Made by a program: the position numbers and the translations under genes. The notes under the pieces are model-generated. The model was not told where the DNA came from and made no database searches. It was given only the letters and a program-made list of their open reading frames with translations. A stretch of 64,000 nucleotides of DNA from Megascapheus bottae (lineage: Eukaryota; Chordata; Mammalia; Rodentia; Geomyidae). The stretch is taken from positions 6,597,501-6,661,500 of the forward strand of contig JANJXV010000037.1 in assembly GCA_024803745.1 (NCBI GenBank), in the 5' to 3' direction. Position 1 is the stretch's first letter, and each line of letters starts with the position of its first letter. Below are positions 12,011-23,825 of this stretch, piece by piece.

Positions 12011-12326
12011 GGGTCTCTAGGATATGGAAACAAGAGCTTCATCTTGTGTTCTTAATGTACTATGTTATTTCTCTTCCCTTGTGTTTGCCCTTTGGTTAAT
12101 CTCTTCTTGTTACTGTATCTGACTTTGTTGCCTGATATATTGTATAGGGGTTTACTTGTTTATTTGAAATAGGCAAGGGAAGAGAGAAAACAAGAGGATT
12201 GGGAGGGGGTAATGGGAACAGAAACATGAGAATGTGTGAGAAGTAATGCACCTACTACTTGGCAAATGTAACTGTAACCCCTCTATACATTACCCCTACA
12301 ACAAAAACTTAAAAATTAGAAAGAAA
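12011..12326 (+). mobile_element. L1 insertion, 5'-truncated, with perfect TSD
   Basis: A 316-nt L1 3' UTR insert. The 16-nt duplication agaatttgcctttatg stands at 11995-12010 and 12327-12342. It contains the tatattgtatag motif, a G-rich run, atgtaactgtaacccc and an A-rich tail. Confidence 0.92.
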
Positions 12327-12416
12327 AGAATTTGCCTTTATGTTGTGCACAGCTGAATTTTTCTTTTTTCCCCCTATTCTCTTCTTCCTCCTTCTTTTTC
12401 TTCTCCTTTAAAAAAA

Positions 12417-12627
12417 ATTGTCCCCATGCTTTGCCTTGAACTCAGAATCTGGATGCTATCCCTGAGCTTTCTCACTCAAATATAGCACTCTCACTTGAGC
12501 CACAGCTCACTTCTAGCTTTTTTCGTTGGTTAATTGAATATGAGTTTCATGGACTTTCCTGCCAGGATTGGCTTTGAAACACGATCTCCAGATCTCAGCT
12601 ACAAGCTTGAGCCCCTGGCACCAGCCA
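12417..12627 (-). mobile_element. Composite SINE, diverged
   Basis: Minus-strand copy with gccttgaactcagaatctgg, cttgagccacagctc and tggctttgaaacacgatctc; part of the 7SL-like head is deleted. Confidence 0.7.
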
Positions 12628-12772
12628 ACAGCTGACCTTTTAACTTCCTTCTGTAATTTCTGTACATTCCTGAGCTCAAGCCCAGGAATGGCAAAAATAT
12701 TGTTTTCTTATATTCCTTCATTGAAAGCCATACAAAAGTGAAAATATAAGTTGATAATTTGACCCTGATGAT

Positions 12773-13004
12773 ATTTTTTCTTGTCAGTCACAGGGCTTGA
12801 ACTCAGTACCTGGACACTGTCTCTGAGCTTTTGTGCATAAGACTCGTGCTCTGCTCTACCACTTTGAGCCACAGCACCAGTTTTCTGATGGTTAATTGGA
12901 GATAAGAGTCTCATAGACTTTCCTTCCTAGGCTGGCTTTGAACTACAATCCTCAGATCTCAGCCTCCTGAATAGCTAGTATTACAGGTGTGAGCCACTAA
13001 CACC
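12773..13004 (-). mobile_element. Composite SINE (B1-like + Geo-like)
   Basis: Full-length minus-strand copy, from ttgtcagtcacagggcttga to tattacaggtgtgagccact. The 68-codon minus frame over it is SINE-derived. Confidence 0.85.
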
Positions 13005-14337
13005 ATTTCCCCAAGGATTCTTTACTTCAAGATAAAAGAAGATTTCTGTAGAGCAAATACTTTTCAGCCTTTCATAAGTATTCAAAGACAATTTGAGGAG
13101 AAGGATCACATCAAGAGAAAAGAAATGAAATCCAAGACTTGTACAAAGTTCATTTTTATTCACAACATTTGTCTAATTATTTCCATATCAAAGAAGCCAA
13201 AAAATCTGTAGTGACTGCAAATTGACAGACACTCTTGCCTACCCCAAAGTAAACCAAGTCTAAATATACAATTTCCTCATCCAGTAGTATGTGTTAGCTG
13301 CACTCAAGGGTGAAAGTGCTATCTGCTAGTTCAAGCACATCTACTTCCAGTAGGGCTAGAGGAGTGGTTACAAAAGCAATAATTTGTGCAAATATCATTT
13401 TGTGAAATCCCATCCTGAGCCAACAAAGCTGCTGTGCCAATATTCTAAATAAGACTTCTAGCTGGCTCTTATTAGTTTCCTCTTCAAGTCATTTGACTTC
13501 TAGAGACAACTAAAACTTGCAGAATAATTCTTACAGTTTTTACTAATACTTCTATAGAAAATTTAAATTATAAGATAGATTTAAATTTAAATAACCTAAT
13601 TCTGAGGTATATAAAGCATTCCAGTTATCAACTCAGAGAGAAGAAATGTAATAAAAAATTAAAAAGTCTTCCTCTTGCTAGGCTTGGGCTATTAATGATT
13701 CATTGAAGCCATTTCACTTTCACAGTTTTTCTGTCTATGTTTTGTCAATAAAATAAAAATCAAAAGATTGCAGTGATACTTTATCATAGTCATGAAAATA
13801 GTGTCTATCTTTTTAATCCCTTTCTAGCTTTCTTATCTATGAAACTCTAAATTTAAGTTCTAATTTAGCATCACACTATTCTACATTTTAACATAAAGCC
13901 TTGCTATTTTTTTCAGCCCTTCCCTGTTAGAAAATAAAAAGCAATTCTAAGAATAAAGTGAAATATTGGATACATTTATGCATTCAATATTTATGATAAC
14001 TATTATTACAATAATTAATCAGGGCAAAGCTTTATAGCATTGACAGATACAAAATTGTCCTAAGTAGTTTGCAATATCAATTGGAAAAATGAGTCTAAGA
14101 AATAAATGAGTTTTTCTAGATGTCCCAAATATGTGAGATTTGTGTTATATTAGCTAATCTTTTATGTTTGTGTATATATGCATATATATATTCATTATGA
14201 ACTGAAAAGTCCTAAGAATACCTAAACTATTTGATGGGTCACTATTCATATCATGTTTGTCTTCACTTTTGATACTGAAAGCATGGGAAAATACCGTATC
14301 TATTTTTGTTTAACATGTAGCCTATCCCTATTATGTG
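13005..14337. other. Intergenic AT-rich sequence, nothing recognised
   Basis: About 1.3 kb of AT-rich sequence without identifiable young repeats or gene features. Confidence 0.4.
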
Positions 14338-14399
14338 CCTGGCTCTAGCCTTGAGAAAGCCCAAGGACATCACTCAAGCCCCGGGACTAGCAAAAAAAA
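14338..14399 (+). mobile_element. Truncated IDL-Geo 3' end
   Basis: Only the Geo arm's end remains: ctctagccttgagaaagccc to ccgggactagcaaaaaaa. Confidence 0.75.
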
Positions 14400-14464
14400 G
14401 TGTCAGTGTTTATAATGGCATGACTGATAGCATAGATAATTTGTTTAAATTTCCAACTTTGGGG

Positions 14465-14698
14465 GTTTTTTGGTCAGTCATAGGGCTTGAACTCTGGGAC
14501 TGGGCACTGTCCCTGAGCAATTCAGCTCAAGGCTAGTGCTCTGCCACTAGAGACATAGCATCAATTCCAATTTTCTGGTGATTAATCAGAGATAAGAGTC
14601 TCACAGACTTTTATGCCCAGGCTGGCTTTGAACCTTGATTCTCAGATCTCAGTCTCCTGAGTAGTTAGGATTACACGAGTGAACCACTGGCGCCAGGC
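14465..14698 (-). mobile_element. Composite SINE (B1-like + Geo-like)
   Basis: Full-length minus-strand copy: tcatagggcttgaactctgg to tagttaggattacacgagtg. Possible short duplication atttccaac on both sides. Confidence 0.85.
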
Positions 14699-14782
14699 TT
14701 CATTTCCAACATTTCCTTGGCTTCTGAAAAGAGACTATAAACAGGTTTTTTTTTCTTTTCTCATTAAAAAATATAGTACCTA

Positions 14783-14980
14783 AAGCTAGGTGCTCGTAGC
14801 AAAGGCCTGTAATCCTAGCTACTCAGAAGGATCACAGTTTGAAGCCAGCCCAGACAGAAAGGCCATGAGACTTTTATCCTCACTGAATTATCACAAGTAA
14901 TTCAAGGGGTAGAGCACTAGCTTTGAGCAAGGAATGGCACAAAGGCCTTGAGTACAACACCATATCAGTACATGTGCATG

Positions 14981-14981
<1 letters not shown>
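14783..14981 (+). mobile_element. Composite SINE followed by a (CA)n tail
   Basis: Plus-strand copy beginning agctaggtgctcgtagc, with a shortened head (tagctactcagaaggatcac). Its 3' end runs directly into a CA microsatellite. Confidence 0.7.

Positions 14982-15022
<41 letters not shown>
14982..15022. repeat. (CA)n microsatellite at a SINE 3' end
   Basis: About 20 CA units in the position of the SINE tail. Confidence 0.95.
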
Positions 15023-15024
<2 letters not shown>

Positions 15025-15241
15025 ACAGTGTCTAGAACAAACTTGGTACAACAGACTTCATATTTGTATTTCTTCCTTTTATATGTATAGGTTTAGGATA
15101 CTAGTATAAGAGGAAACTTTTAAGAACCATCCAGAAATCTCTACAAGAAGGAAAAATGAGGGGTTCTAAGGTCTTTCTAAATGTCAGTATCAAGTATTGA
15201 CAAAATTGGTGGCAATTAATCATATAATTAATTCTCTCTTT

Positions 15242-17778
15242 TTTGTTTTTTCCTATTTTTTAATGTAATTAATAGAAGGGTTACATTATATTCACCAAAT
15301 AGGAGGTGCATTCCTTCACAACTATTTATACCCTTTCTCATGTCTTGGTCCCCATTTCCCTCCCCCCACCTCCACCCCTTCATCTTGTTTTCCCCCCCTT
15401 CCCTATCCTATTTTAAATAACCTAATAAGCATATATACAATATATCCGATAACAAAGGGAAATACTGTAACAATATGAGATAACCAAGGGACAGCAAAGA
15501 GATGTGAGATAACATAGTACATTAAGGACAACAATCATTCATTTATATGGCTTTTATTTCTATATCCTGGAGGTCCTTTCATTTAGTGTCAAACTATATG
15601 GCCTTATGTAGGTTTTGCTCTACTGTAAATCTCTGCTAGGAGAGCCCAAAGTTTCTACTGATTATGATAAATGAGGGAAACCATTGAGCCTATGTTCCTT
15701 TGAGTCTTGCTTACTTCATTTAATATGATTTTTTTCTAAGTCTTTCCATTGCCTTACAAATGGGGCAATGTTGTTCTTCTGACAGCAGCATAGAATTCCA
15801 TTGTGTACAAATACCACATCTTGTTGATCCACTCATTAACTGAGGGACATCTAGGTTGGTTCTACAACTTTGCTATGGTAAATAGTGCTGATATGAACAT
15901 TGTTGTGCTAGTGGATTTAGTATGTCCTTGTTTCTGGACAATTGGGTAAATGCCAAGTAGTGGAATTGCTGGGTCATAGGGGAGCTCTATGTTTAGCCTT
16001 TTGAGGAACTGCCATACTGCTTTCCATGGTGGTTGAATGGGTTCGCAATCCCACCAACAGTGCAGTAGTGATTTCTCCTGGCCACATCCCCTCCAGCATC
16101 TATTGTTATTGGATTTCTTGATCCTGGCCCTTCTAACTGGAGTGTGGTAGAATCTTAGAGTTGTTTTGATTTGCATCTTGGCCAGAGATGTTGAGCATTT
16201 CTTCATGTGTCTAGAGGCCACTCTTATTTCTTCTTCAGAGAAGACTCTCTTTAAGTCTTTGGCCCATCTTTTAATGGGATGGTTGTTTCTTTGGAAATTA
16301 GTTTGTATCGATTCAATTTTTTTAGCTGTTGATATATTTTAGATATGAGGCCTTTGTCTGTTGTATGGTTAGTGAAGATCTTCTCCCATTCTGTAGGCTT
16401 TCTAAATAATTTGCTAGCTATGTCTTTTGCCATACAGAAGCTCTGTAGTTTACTGCAGTTCCACTTATTGAGGCTTTCTCTGATTTTTTGTGTTACTGGG
16501 TCTTTACTAAGAAACTTTGAACCTGTGCCAAGGAGACCTAGTGTATTTCCTATTCCTTCTTGTAAAGTTTTCAACAAAGCTGGTTCAACATACGCAAGTC
16601 AATATAATTCAACACATCAACAGGAGCAAGGACAAGAATCACATGATTGTCTCAATAGATGCAGATAAGGCATTGACAAGATCCAACACCCCTTTATGCT
16701 AAAAGCTCTGGAAAAATTAGGAATCCATGGAACATTCTTCAGTATAATAAAGGCTATGTATTACAAACCCACAGCTAGGATTATACTTAATGGCAAAAAG
16801 CTAAAGCCATTTTCTCTAAATTCAGGAAGGAGACAAGGATGCCCACTATCTCCACTTCTCTTTAATGTAGTATTAGAATTCCAACCCAGAGCAATAAGGC
16901 AACAAGCAATCATAAAGCTGATCCAAATAGGGAAAGAGGAAGTTAAACTCTCCCTCCTTACAGATGACATGAATCTATATTTAAAGAACCCTATAGACTC
17001 CACTCCCAAGCTCTTTGAGCTGATTCAAAACTTTGGAAACAGCAGGGTATAAAATTAACCCTCAAAAATCAATTGCCTTCCTAAAAGCCAAAAGTGAGAG
17101 GAACGAGGCAACAATCAGGAACGCAACTCCTTCTGCGATAGCCTCAAAGAAAATAAAGTACCTAGGAATTAACTTAACTAAGAATGTAAAGGACCTTTTT
17201 GATGAAAACTTTAAAACCCCGAAAAGGAAATTAAAGCAGAGCTCAGGAAATGGAAAAACCTCCCATGCTCCTGTATTGGAAGAATTAACATTGTGAAAAT
17301 GACAATTTTGCCAGGGGCTATCTTCAAATTCAATGCAATGCCCATCAATATTCCAATGTCATTCTTTAAAGAAATAGAAGAGGCAATCCAAAATTTCATA
17401 TAGAATAATAAAAGACACAGTATATCAAAAACAATTCTTAGCAGAAAGAACAGTGCAGGAGGAATTTCTATACCAAACTTTAGATTCTATTACAGAGCTA
17501 TAGTGACCAAAACAGCTTGGTACTGGCATAAGAACAGGCCTGAAGACCAATGGAATAGAATTGAAGACCCAGATATTAACCCACAGACCTATGGCCACCT
17601 AATCTTTCATAAGGGAGCCAAAAAATTAGAATGGAAAAAAGATAGCCTCTTCAACAAGTGGTGCTGGCAGAACTGGTTAAGCACCTGCAGAAAACTAAAG
17701 TTGGATCCTTCTTTGTCACCTTGCACCAGGATTAACTCCAAATGGATCAAAGACCTTAAGGTAAAAGCAGATACATTG
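15242..17778 (-). mobile_element. L1 with 5' inversion (twin-priming structure)
   Basis: 15242-16575 is minus-strand L1: poly(A) end at 15242, 3' UTR, then the ORF2 C-terminus ([32 protein letters not shown]). 16576-17778 is plus-strand ORF2, from the RT region ([17 protein letters not shown]) to [16 protein letters not shown]. The plus part stops at KADT and the minus part begins LKTLQEGIG, consecutive in the intact ORF2 of the L1 at 62-64 kb, so the 5' part is simply inverted. In the inverted RT domain the position of the YADD active-site motif reads LTDDMN, and both parts have stops and frameshifts, so the copy is dead. No target-site duplication was found; a SINE abuts the 17.78-kb end. 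Confidence 0.9.
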
Positions 17779-17941
17779 TTTTTGGTTTTTTGCCAGTCCT
17801 GGGGCTTGAACTGGGCCTGGGCACTTTTCTTGGGCTTTCTAACCACTAGCATTCTACCACTTGAGCCATAGCTCCAGGATTTTGTATGTGTATGTGGTAC
17901 TGAGGAATCCCTTTGTGCATGCTAAGCAGACACTCTACCAG
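17779..17941 (-). mobile_element. IDL-Geo SINE, 5'-truncated
   Basis: Minus-strand copy from ttgccagtcctggggcttga to gcagacactctacca; the tRNA-like head beyond the A box is missing. It abuts the inverted end of the L1. Confidence 0.8.
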
Positions 17942-17984
17942 TATGAACTTCATTTTTGTTTTTCCTTTTCTTTCGTTTTTAAAT

Positions 17985-18076
17985 TTTGTCATGGGTCTTG
18001 AACTCAGGGCCTGGGTATGTCCCTGAGCTCTTCAGCTCAAAGCTAGCACTCTACCACTTAAGCCACAGTGTCACTT
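17985..18076 (-). mobile_element. Composite SINE fragment (Geo-like arm)
   Basis: Minus strand; gtcatgggtcttgaactcag to aagccacagtgtcacttcc only. Confidence 0.7.
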
Positions 18077-18239
18077 CCTTGTAATGTGAGATATTTGCAT
18101 GTAACTTTTTCATAATCTTCAGTAGAACCTTTTTTCATAATCTGCAGTAAGACCTTACAGTAGAAGAGATAGGGAGGAAGCTAGCTAAAACGGTGTCTAA
18201 TACAAAACTCGTACAAATTTTCATCATCATTTTATCCTT

Positions 18240-18660
18240 ATTACTCATATTGGAAATGGAGGGTGATAAAGTACAATGAATAAGGAAAATGGCTCACAAA
18301 CCAAATCTGCAATGAGATAACAACCCCATTTGGATAGCTTTTATTTGAAAGAATAGAAAGTACCAAGTGGGAGCTAGCTAGGATTTGGAGAAACTGGAAC
18401 TCTTGCGCACTGTTGTGGGAACTATGAATAGTGACATGGAAAATATTATGGAGATTTCTCAAAAAGTTAACAAGAGAATCAGCATATGACCCAGCATCTC
18501 TAATGATATATCCAAAGAAAGTTTAGAGTCTAAATAGATTATTTGTTTATCTACATTAATAGCAACATTAATCATAGTAAACTCAAGGTGGGAGTAGGCC
18601 ACAGGTTCCGCCAATGGATAAGTAGGGATGATTCAGTATATACATTTTAAAATATAGTTT
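18240..18660 (+). mobile_element. Old L1 ORF2/3' fragment
   Basis: Plus-strand remnant: tggagaaactggaactcttg, gcgcactgttgtgggaacta and catatgacccagcatctcta follow L1 ORF2 C-terminal order. Strongly diverged. Confidence 0.6.
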
Positions 18661-18744
18661 AGAAAATATTCTGGGAATATTCATTATCATTTTTAGTTAC
18701 TCTTCTTGATCATTGATGACTAAGATTTCTCTGTCTTTATGGGA

Positions 18745-19240
18745 CTTCTTTCTTTCTTTCTTTTTTAAATTAATCACACCAGATCATTTTTTAATTAAAA
18801 TTTTGATTTTTATTTCTGATGTCACGGAGACCATTTTATTAAATAAAATTCCCTGATTCTTTGTGGGTGAAATTTACCCAGTGCTGTGTTTGCCTGCCAG
18901 CCCTTTCTCCCTCTCTTCAGCAGTGTTGAGGCGATCATTTTACCTCTGGGAAGAGAAACCCAAGGTTCATTGCCTTTGCCAATAACACAAATGTTGGGAA
19001 GACAGGTGGGCAAAGCTGTTGCCATTGGCATCTTTCCATGAACCACATGGAAAGAGCCCAAGGTCTCTGTTGGTGACCATAGCATACATAGGTTTTCAAG
19101 GTCAAACGATGAAATCCGTTATATTGCCAGTCCCCAAATCAGTTTGCTTGGTCTCATGGACTTTGATGATGGTGTGAGGATAGATCAAGGAGATGAAAGG
19201 AGTAAAGAACACAAAGACCTCAACACATATGATCAGGATT
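18745..19240 (-). pseudogene. RPS4X (pseudogene): RPS4X-like processed pseudogene (5'-truncated, disrupted)
   Basis: Read on the minus strand, the segment encodes remnants of ribosomal protein S4 X: PTCLPNICVIGKGNEPWVSL then PRGK (19000-18940) corresponds to the family's [23 protein letters not shown]. An ETGKITDFIKF-like stretch lies near 19140-19100 and an RTIRYPDPLIKVNDTIQID-like stretch upstream. About 35 nt (the GGANLGRIGV region) is deleted, stops and frameshifts are present, and the 5' two thirds are missing. No introns interrupt it. The 3' UTR is recognisable, though it appears to carry a roughly 35-nt insertion, and it ends in a (GAAA)n/A-rich tail at 18745-18770. This is a typical L1-mobilised retropseudogene. 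The upstream boundary is approximate. Confidence 0.8.
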
Positions 19241-20010
19241 TAATTACGGCTAAAGTGGGACTCCAAGTTATAAGGACTAGAGTTGGAAAAACAAGAAGGA
19301 AGGGGCGTGGGGGTTGGGGGTTTAAATACAGTAGAGAATGAAAGTTTTTGATGGGTGACATCCTCATTGTGGTAGCAGAAAGTCCTGTTTGGGGTTTGTG
19401 ATGTTGTTACAGCAGAAGGCCCTGTGCCTTCAGATAATGTTGGGGTGACATATTGGAGAATAACTCAAGGATAGGGGTTCCCCTATTTCCTGGGGAAATA
19501 GGTGGGGAGAGAATTTCCTGGAAGAGACCTTGTTGAGATCTGTCGATGGACGAGCTAGCACACTTTGTCCATTTGTTCAACATCCAGTGCTTGAGACTCT
19601 GAGATGTGCCTGCTGGGAACAAAAAAAGCTGAGATTTATTTCTAATCAGGTATCAAAAGACAGTAACGTACAATTTCTACTTTTAGCCAAATATGGAAGA
19701 TCATCCTCTGCGTTTTCCCCAAGTGGCTACAGCAGGGGAACAAAATGACACTTTGCCTTCGTAGGTTCCAAAACATTGGAAAATTGTACGTAAATGCTGT
19801 GTGGAAAGAGGATATAGAAAACCACTAGAGGGCATGGCATGAATGTCCTATTGATAGGAAAGTCTAGAAACACAGGCATCAATCTCTTTGCAACTTGAAA
19901 AAAGAATTAGAAAATGTTGATTATCAGCGGATGTACAGAAGGAATGCTACAGAATGATTATACACTGCAGTTTGACTCTTGAGAAACAGCCTTCATAAAA
20001 GCATAGCCTT
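19241..20010. other. Unassigned intergenic stretch
   Basis: No family recognised. Contains two small hairpin-like sequences at 19478-19502 (ggggttcccc and atttcctggggaaat). Its moderate GC and lack of SINE match leave open an old LTR. Confidence 0.3.
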
Positions 20011-20110
20011 TAAGCTGGGTGCCTGTGGCTCTCATTTGTAATTCCAACTGTTCATGAGGTTGAGATCCTGAGAGGAGCAGTTCGAAGCCAGTCCAGGAAG
20101 AATAGTCCAC
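20011..20110 (+). mobile_element. Composite SINE fragment (7SL-like head)
   Basis: taagctgggtgcctgtggct to gcagttcgaagccagtccag; only the left arm survives. Confidence 0.6.
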
Positions 20111-20479
20111 AAGATTTCGTTCTCCAAAGCAGTGGGCTAAAAGCAGGTCTGAAGAGAGGGCTTAAAGGGTGAGTGCTAGCAAAGTATGCAAGGGGAATTG
20201 AGACATAGCATTCCAATTGAAATGTACAAAGCTGAATGTTGTTCGATACCATTTCCAAATGAATGTAACATTTGTAGAACTGTGTCTACAGGACCACAAA
20301 CACCAGAGAGCATATTCCTCTTGAAGTATCCCCTTACTTATCAGTTAGGATCTAGTTTATACATATTTGAAATTAACTTTTTGGAAAAGGGGGCTCACAG
20401 TCCTATACTGACTTTTATTAAAGTGTACAATATTGTATTTTTATTTACAAGTAGAGTGAAATGAACAAAGCACATTGAT

Positions 20480-21178
20480 AACCATAATCCTCATGCTGTA
20501 ATTTAGATTGCTAGAATTGTTCATTCTCTACCACACCTACTACATTCTATCCTTTGAGCTCTGTACACTACTTCTGTCCTCCTGCTTCTCGTAACCAGTT
20601 GTCTAGTCTCTTTCTATGATTTATATTGTTGAAGTATTTTTAGATGCTACATATCAAAAGACTCATACTGCCAGGTGTGGTGGCTCATGCCTGTAATCCT
20701 AGCTACTCAGGAGGCTGAGATCTGAGGATCAAGGTTCAAAAGAACCTGAGACTCTTGTCTCCAATTAATCTCTAGAAAATGGGAAATGGGGCTTGGTTCA
20801 AGGGTAGGGCAGTAGCCTTGAGCTGAAGAGCTCAGAGACAGCACCATCCCAAGTTCAAGCCCCATGGCACCCCCTCTCCAAAAAACAGAATCATACTGTT
20901 TTTCTTTCTGTATTTGATTTCGTTCACTCAACATAATGTCTTTTAGCTTCACCCATATGATTACAAATGGAGACTCTTCTCTTGTAAAGCTAAATGACAG
21001 TTCACTGAGTGAGTGCATATGTGCTGTGTGGTCACAATTTCTTTATTCAGTGATGGACATTTAGGTTGTTTCCATTTCCTAACTATTCTAAATAGTTCTG
21101 CAATGAAGGTAGGGCAGCAGAGGACTGTAAGGATACTGATTTCATTTCCTTTGGTTATATGCTCAAAAGAGAGTCCTG
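20480..21178 (-). mobile_element. Old L1 fragment interrupted by a SINE
   Basis: Minus-strand L1 remnant (ttcactcaacataatgtctt, attcagtgatggacatttag, gttgtttccatttcc, gttatatgctcaaaagagag), split by a composite SINE at 20671-20886 and followed by an IDL-Geo at 21179. Confidence 0.7.
20671..20886 (+). mobile_element. Composite SINE with TSD, inserted in an old L1
   Basis: Plus-strand copy starting ccaggtgtggtggctcatgc. Flanks actcatactg (20661-20670) and aatcatactg (20889-20898) are a near-perfect duplication. Confidence 0.9.
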
Positions 21179-21365
21179 CGGTCAGGAGCATAGCCTAGTG
21201 GTAGAGTGCTCACCTAGCATGCAAGCCCTGGGTTCGATTCCTCAGAACCACATACACAGAAAAAGCCGGAATTGGCACTGTCGCTCAAGTGGAGGAAAAT
21301 GTGGGCAAGGGCAATGCCCAGGCCTTGAGTTCAAGCCCCAGGACTGGCAAAAAATAAAAAATAAA
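21179..21365 (+). mobile_element. IDL-Geo SINE with TSD
   Basis: Well-kept A box (tagcctagtggtagagtgct) and B box (gggttcgattcct). Duplication aagagagtcctg / aagtgagtcctg at 21167 and 21366. Confidence 0.92.
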
Positions 21366-21673
21366 AAGTGAGTCCTGGGTAGTCATCACTAGTAATACAT
21401 ATCAGCATCTCAGGCTACAAAATAGCAAATATTGTTCTTCACCCACTCCATCCTTTTGGAAAGTAGTATTTTTAAAATGTAACAGTCTTCAACAGTCTTC
21501 CCATCCAAAATTTATTTAATTCCCTCTTCCTTGAATCTGAGCCAGCTTCAGAGACTTATTTCAAGCCAATTGAATATATATGAAGCAATGTTGTGTGACT
21601 TTTGAAGATTGTGTAGCAACAGATTCTGGATGACTCTGGGTACTTTTCACAGGCAGCACCAACAGGCAGTTAT

Positions 21674-21732
21674 GTGAGTGAGTGAATGAATGAGTGACTG
21701 ACTGACTGGCTGACTGACTAGACTGAGTGAGC
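21674..21732. repeat. Degenerate (TGAG/TGAC)n tandem repeat
   Basis: gtgagtgagtgaatgaatga then gtgactgactgactggctga: a 4-nt repeat drifting from TGAG to TGAC. Confidence 0.85.
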
Positions 21733-21971
21733 TGCTTTCACAGCCCAACACATAGCCTTTGTGCCCCCTCTAACGCTGTGCAAAGCAGGGGCCAGATGTC
21801 CCTGGAAAGCCCTAGCCCACATTGCAATTTGTGAGGAACTAAAATGCTATTGTAGTTGTTGTAAGCCACAAAGTTTTGAGGGCTTTTCTTCTTCTTGATT
21901 CCTTAAGTTCCATTTTGGTGTTTTGGTAGAATATATTTAATGGGTTTTTTTTGTTGTTGTTTTTGTTTTTT

Positions 21972-22195
21972 TGTCCGAAGTGGGGCTTGAACTCAGGACC
22001 TGGGAGTTGTCCCTGAGCCTCTTTGTGCTCAAGGCTAGAGCTCAAACACTTGAGCCACAGCATCATTTCTGGTTTTTGAATGGTTAATGGGAGATAAGAT
22101 TCTCACAAGGACTTTCTGCCTGGGAGGTCTTTAAACCTTGATCCTCAGATCTCAGACTCTTAAATAGCTAGTATTACAGGTGTGAGGTACTGGTG
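21972..22195 (-). mobile_element. Composite SINE (B1-like + Geo-like)
   Basis: Minus-strand copy from ttgtccgaagtggggcttga to tagtattacaggtgtgaggt. Confidence 0.8.
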
Positions 22196-23167
22196 TTTTG
22201 GTTTTAACAAATTGATAAATACCTGGAACATGGGATAATTTTCTTCAGGAATATGGCAGAAATTTGAGTGAGATCAACTACTAATGGAATAAATGCTTTT
22301 GTGGATTCCTATTGGTGTAAATCTGCTACTGCTCTTCTTTTAAAAAAGTAGATATAAAGATTTGCAGGATAAACTAGCCTCAAGATATAATGCCATGTGC
22401 CCAGTGCACCAGGGCTCAGGGCTGTGTGTTTGGGAAATGGATGAAAGCTTCTTCTTTCGTGGTGTTGTCATTGACAAGAACATTCATTGGCAGATCCCTC
22501 TAAACATTCTCCCAGGCAGTAGACCTGCAAGTGAGAGCCTTTTCCTAGTCCAGATCTTTTAGTTCACAAAATATGATGAGTCTGGGTGGCATGAAAGCTC
22601 AGTGATGATCTCATCAAACTGGATGTATTAAGGAACAATTTCTCCAGATAAGAGACTGGGAGTTTCAGCTTGCATCCAACCTGAAGCAGATATGGGAGAT
22701 GTTTATGGAAGCCTAACATAAAATGTGTTTGTTGTACATAGTGAATAGGACACAGAATAATAAATATTAGTTAAATAAATGAGTACATAACACAAGCACT
22801 GTATGCCGTACAGTGAAGATACTAAAGTAAAATATGCCTTCTACCCTAATAGATCCCCTGGTATAATTAAATAGCATCTTTCACTTACTTGCTTACCTAC
22901 CACCTAATTTTTGTTATCTATCAGGTAACAGGCACAGAATCAGGGATGCTCACCACTATTAGTATGATTAAAATTCTTGGTTTAATCTTCTTCTACTCAT
23001 TCTGTTGGTGAAAGAAAGTCCTCTATACTAAAAATGACCAGATAACTGAAACCTATAATATAGCTGTCACTGGATATAAGAGGATGGCAACAGTTACAGC
23101 CTAAATGACAAGGACAACATGGGCCATGTAGGCCACATGGGATTTGTGCTAAAGACAGGGGTAAACT
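22196..23167. other. Intergenic, mostly unassigned
   Basis: Possible L2/MIR-age remnant at about 22740-22860 (aataaatgagtacataac, ggtataatta). No gene features. Confidence 0.35.
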
Positions 23168-23378
23168 GGGCTGGGCACATAGCCTAGTGGTAGAGTGCTC
23201 CCCTAGTATTCGCAAAGCCCTGGGTTTGATTCCTCAGTACCACGTACACAGAAAAAAGCTAGAAGAAGTGCTGTGGCTCAAGTGGCAGAGTGCTAGCCTT
23301 GAGGAAAAAATGTCCAAGGACAATGCCCAGGCCCTGAGTTCAAGCCCCAGGACTGGCAACAACAACAACAACAAAAAT
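23168..23378 (+). mobile_element. IDL-Geo SINE with (CAA)n tail
   Basis: ctgggcacatagcctagtgg, B box gggtttgattcct, Geo arm to ccccaggactggcaac, then (AAC)n. Short duplication aggggtaa on both sides. Confidence 0.92.
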
Positions 23379-23825
23379 AGGGGTAAGGACTCTAGAATTT
23401 CTATTATCTAGAGGATGAAGTGACCTCTCATTCCAAAGAGTGAATGAGAATGGCTTTAAAAGATATTTTGTTATCTCTAAGTAGTTCTAAGAGTTGAATA
23501 GCAACTCCTTTATACAGTTTATGAATGTAGCATGTCTTGATCAATGTCACCTTTCAGCATTCTCACCCACCCCTCAACCTACCCCTTCCCTTACTTAATT
23601 TTATGAGATCTACATTTTTTAAATATTCTGACTAAGTCCCATTTATTTTCCTTCATCTTCCTCACTCCTCTTGACTCAGATAATTTCACCAACATATACA
23701 GAGATGAATCTAGCATAAGCTGAAGATCAGGTATGTGTAGCAGATCTGATGGGGAGGGGAACTAGCCAGGTGGAGGCAGTGAGTTCTTCTTAGTAGTTAC
23801 AACTTCTGGCAAGAACAGGAGAATC

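Noticed and set aside
15862..17871. Group of 80-120 codon frames on both strands
   Set aside because: All are pieces of the inverted L1 ORF2 or antisense shadows of it.
19241..20010. Possible LTR between the RPS4X pseudogene and the next SINE
   Set aside because: No terminal TG/CA pair with a duplication, no primer-binding site or recognisable family sequence could be shown.
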